From the NCBI RefSeq assembly GCF_000315625.1, contig NW_005434613.1:1-42720 (forward strand): a stretch of DNA of 42,720 nt, written 5' to 3'. The notes under the pieces were generated by a model. That model made no database searches and was not told the origin of the DNA. It saw only the letters and a list, made by a program, of their open reading frames with translations. Positions 37,812-42,720 of the stretch are shown here, piece after piece. Each line of letters begins with the position of its first letter. Position 1 is the first letter of the stretch. Made by a program: the position numbers and the translations under genes. This DNA is from Guillardia theta CCMP2712. Taxonomy: Eukaryota; Cryptophyceae; Pyrenomonadales; Geminigeraceae.

Positions 37812-39895
37812 ATGGCGCTGCCGAACTATGAAGCGGTGAAGCCCATGGCACCGATTCCACGAGGAGGTAAACAATGGAAGAGAGGAAGAAGACACGTGCA
37901 AACAGGAAAATGTTGAGATGATGCAAGGACATGCGGTGTGAAGATTCAAGACTGAGAAGGAGAAGATGAGGGGATCTTGGACTGTGGGGGAACGATGAAA
38001 TTTTTTTAATGTCGATAGAAGGAGGGATGGCAATGAGTGAGAGTTTGTGAATGCTTGAAGAGATGTGAGTGTGAGGTCATCTTACCACTTGGTTGTCTGC
38101 ATGTTCACTGACCCTCAGTGAAGTAGTTTGACTTTCTGTGGTATTTTGAATAGTAATCTGCATTTGACGCCTGATGCAGGAAAGGCTACAAGGGTGGCAG
38201 CCATCGCAACCTCTGTCGTCTTCGTTCTGTTGGCTGTTGCTGGCCTTCTTGGAAGATCCTCTCACCGATCCTCTCTTCTCGTTTCTCCTTCTGAGCAGAG
38301 CTTGAGAAACTTGGCCCTGGAATTCCTCAGGAATGGAGACAAGATGACCGTGACGCAGATGAAGCGCAAGCTCGACGCCTGGCACAACTCTCCTAGCACT
38401 CTCCTTGACTTGGACGATGGCGAGGGGGCAAAGACTCAGATGCTTGCTGAGGGATACCCCAGACTTGGAACTGAGCTTGCGGAAGACTCGACTCTTTGCA
38501 AGAAGAAGGATTACATCATTGAAAAGTTCGACCAGCTCTTGAAGAAACTCGGAGGAGAAGAGCTCTCTGCCAACATCACGATGGGAAAAGTCAGTGATGA
38601 ATGGAAACAGGCGCTCTCTTCCTGGCTTGACTCTGAGTCTACTTATCGTCTGACCATCGAGAAGGCGAAGGAGGCACGTGAAGGGGCTGATTTTGCAAGA
38701 AACGAGTACGAGAAGTGGAACACCGCATACAAGCAGGCCAAGAAAGATTACGATGACACGTTGGCCCGTCATGCTGCTGAGAGACAAGACATTCTCGACG
38801 AAAGAGAGCTCATCAAGGAAATCATGAGACTTCTCGGTACTTAAACTGTTTGTTTATTGAGATGATTTGATCTCAACTGCAATCACTAGGTGTTCTGAGC
38901 GACATCAAGGCGACAGACAAGTCTATCGCTGCTGGAGGAAGGGATTCCATCAAGGATCCCAACACTGGAGTGTCTGACCCGTGAGCCATCGCGTCCTGAC
39001 GTTTCCGGGCTGAGGGACTTTCAGGTACAACATGAAGGAGGATGTGGACAAGACCAGAGCTCGCTTGATGCAGAAGGTCAGACAGCTGCAACATGTCAAA
39101 CTTGCCAGCGTGCCTGGGTTCTCCAGCAAGCTCAACGTCGTCGGAGCCGTTGGCATTCACTCACTAAATCTTGAATCCTGAAATTCTGCTTCAGAGACTT
39201 GAGAAGCTCGCGACAACCACCCTCCCCATCTACAGCGAGACGGAGGAAGTGGCGAAGATCCTGAAGGAGATGTTGGATGTGAGATCTTGACCAGTCTTGC
39301 TTGTTCCTCCTCATTGTCTGCTGCAGGACCTCGACACCAGGATGAACATCATCGACGAGGTTGATGCCAAGGCCAAGAAGCTCGTTGAGGATGCTGAGGC
39401 CAAGCTTGTAAGTTCAGTTGCTCAGGAATGCTGCGGCTGACTCGACGGCCGCCAGGTGGAGTGGGAGCAGCAGCTTGTGTCTCTTTCCAACGCAGCGGAC
39501 AAGGTCAGTGAGGAAGGATGAAATTCTTGTCGTTGACGTTCAAGCAGGCGACGGAGAAGATGTCGGCTGCTCAGCTCGAGCGCGAGAAGCTGGCAGGAGA
39601 CAAGACGATCTCCGAGTCAACCTACAATGATGAGAAGGCTGCCTACACCCTCGAGGTCCCACCCCTCCTCGACCCCTTCCTTCCTCCTCCCTGCCTCTTC
39701 CTCACCCCTCACTATCCCCTCCTCTTGACCTCCCTATCCCCACCTCTTTACCTCCTCTGTAGCTCTTGCTCGACTCCTCCATGGTCGCTAACCCTGGTGC
39801 AGATCCCACCTTACCAGCGAGAGATCTACGTCATCACGATGATCAAGATCAAGATCATCGAGCACTGCAACGGCGCAGACAACACCAGCGCTTGA
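37812..39895 (+). CDS. Signal-anchored coiled-coil protein, nine exons
   Basis: Predicted exons 37812-37866, 38180-38836, 38890-38980, 39025-39076, 39195-39278, 39327-39407, 39456-39503, 39548-39655 and 39803-39895 join in frame to 422 residues. A short Pro-rich N-terminus (MALPNYEAVKPMAPIPRG) is followed by one hydrophobic span, AAIATSVVFVLLAVAGLLG, with a Lys/Arg before it: a type II anchor or uncleaved signal. The rest is charged and helical (KARDYD-type heptads; EKAKEAREGADFARNEYEKW, DEVDAKAKKLVEDAEAKL, ATEKMSAAQLEREKLAG), so mostly coiled coil in the lumen or outside. The last five exons all begin and end in phase 0 (39195-39895), typical of a modular, exon-duplicated rod. Family not recognised. 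Ends 360 bp from the convergent WD40 gene. Confidence 0.75.
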
Positions 39896-40257
39896 AAGGC
39901 TCACGATCTCTCAACCCTGAACCCTCCTCTTCTTGTGCGTCTTGTTTGTATTTATGAAGAACTCATAAAGAATTTCTCCCCCTGTGGTTACAGAAGTTGC
40001 AGCGAGAGCAGATGAACGTTTCCTGTCCATTACAGTCATCGCTTGCTCCTCTATGCAGCTCTCTGAACCCTCTTTCTCCTTCCCTCTCCTCCCTCCTCCT
40101 CAAATGACAGGCACTCACCTCTAACGTCTCCTGCACAAATTTTGCTCTCGTCGTCCGACATACTCATACATGTCTGCTCATACGATCATTGCCTGCCCCT
40201 CCCCCTCTCCTCCCCTCCCTGTCCTCCTCCCCCTCCTCCTCCTCCTCCTCCTCCTCC
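39896..40257. other. Convergent 3' region with (CCT)n
   Basis: 3' UTR space of two converging genes. Contains pyrimidine-rich tracts and a CTC/CCT run (40197-40257) just before the WD40 stop. Confidence 0.5.

Positions 40258-42720
<2,463 letters not shown>

Noticed and set aside
38077-38787. 236-codon minus-strand open frame
   Set aside because: Antisense to exon 2 of the coiled-coil protein, whose splice phases and anchor segment are consistent.

Overview
This is a nuclear window from a eukaryotic alga. The best fit is a cryptophyte of the Guillardia type; that is an inference, not a database match. Evidence: plant-type telomeric repeats (TTTAGGG); many GT-AG introns of roughly 45-120 bp that close up to consistent reading frames; several N-terminal signal or signal-plus-transit sequences of the kind used for complex plastids; and alternating gene-rich stretches, simple repeats and very GC-rich blocks. 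Gene models were assembled by hand from splice-site phase and protein sense. Exon ends are predictions.

Layout. 1-2.6 kb: a 19-bp satellite, an interstitial telomeric array with the first 46 nt of U2 snRNA inside it, and a broken gene with a plastid-type presequence. 3.2-4.9 kb: mobile-element debris (Arg-rich fragment, reverse transcriptase fragment). 5.4-13.3 kb: the gene-rich core: a small acidic/coiled-coil protein, a Snapin-like BLOC-1/BORC subunit, a nine-exon secretory-pathway protein, and a 1144-residue C2/ion-channel/cyclic-nucleotide-binding protein. 14.1-16.5 kb: GC-rich blocks around copy A of a duplicated gene. 16.5-22.5 kb: a SET-domain protein, two tandem arrays, and an FtsJ-type methyltransferase with one array inside an intron. 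23.2-26.1 kb: Ulp1-like and retroelement remnants, an (ACAGG)20 array, and copy B of the duplicated gene in inverted orientation. 26.5-29.9 kb: a YchJ/UPF0225 protein with a plastid-type presequence and a cysteine-rich GPI-type surface protein. 30-37.8 kb: mostly non-coding, with more GC-rich blocks, TACCCC/GGGGTA-rich flanks, a 137-bp palindromic tandem repeat next to a truncated gene, and a broken Cdc7-like kinase. 37.8-42.7 kb: a signal-anchored coiled-coil protein and a WD40 protein whose introns are packed with simple repeats, including 79 uninterrupted CTG units.

The genes do not form a pathway; they are ordinary, independently transcribed nuclear genes, some tail-to-tail (5.4/6.4 kb, 9.7/9.9 kb, 39.9/40.3 kb). 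The most unusual signals are the U2 piece captured in telomeric repeat in the orientation expected of end-primed reverse transcription, the repeat-filled introns, and a recurring family of GC-rich blocks with a shared word vocabulary that no ordinary feature type explains.
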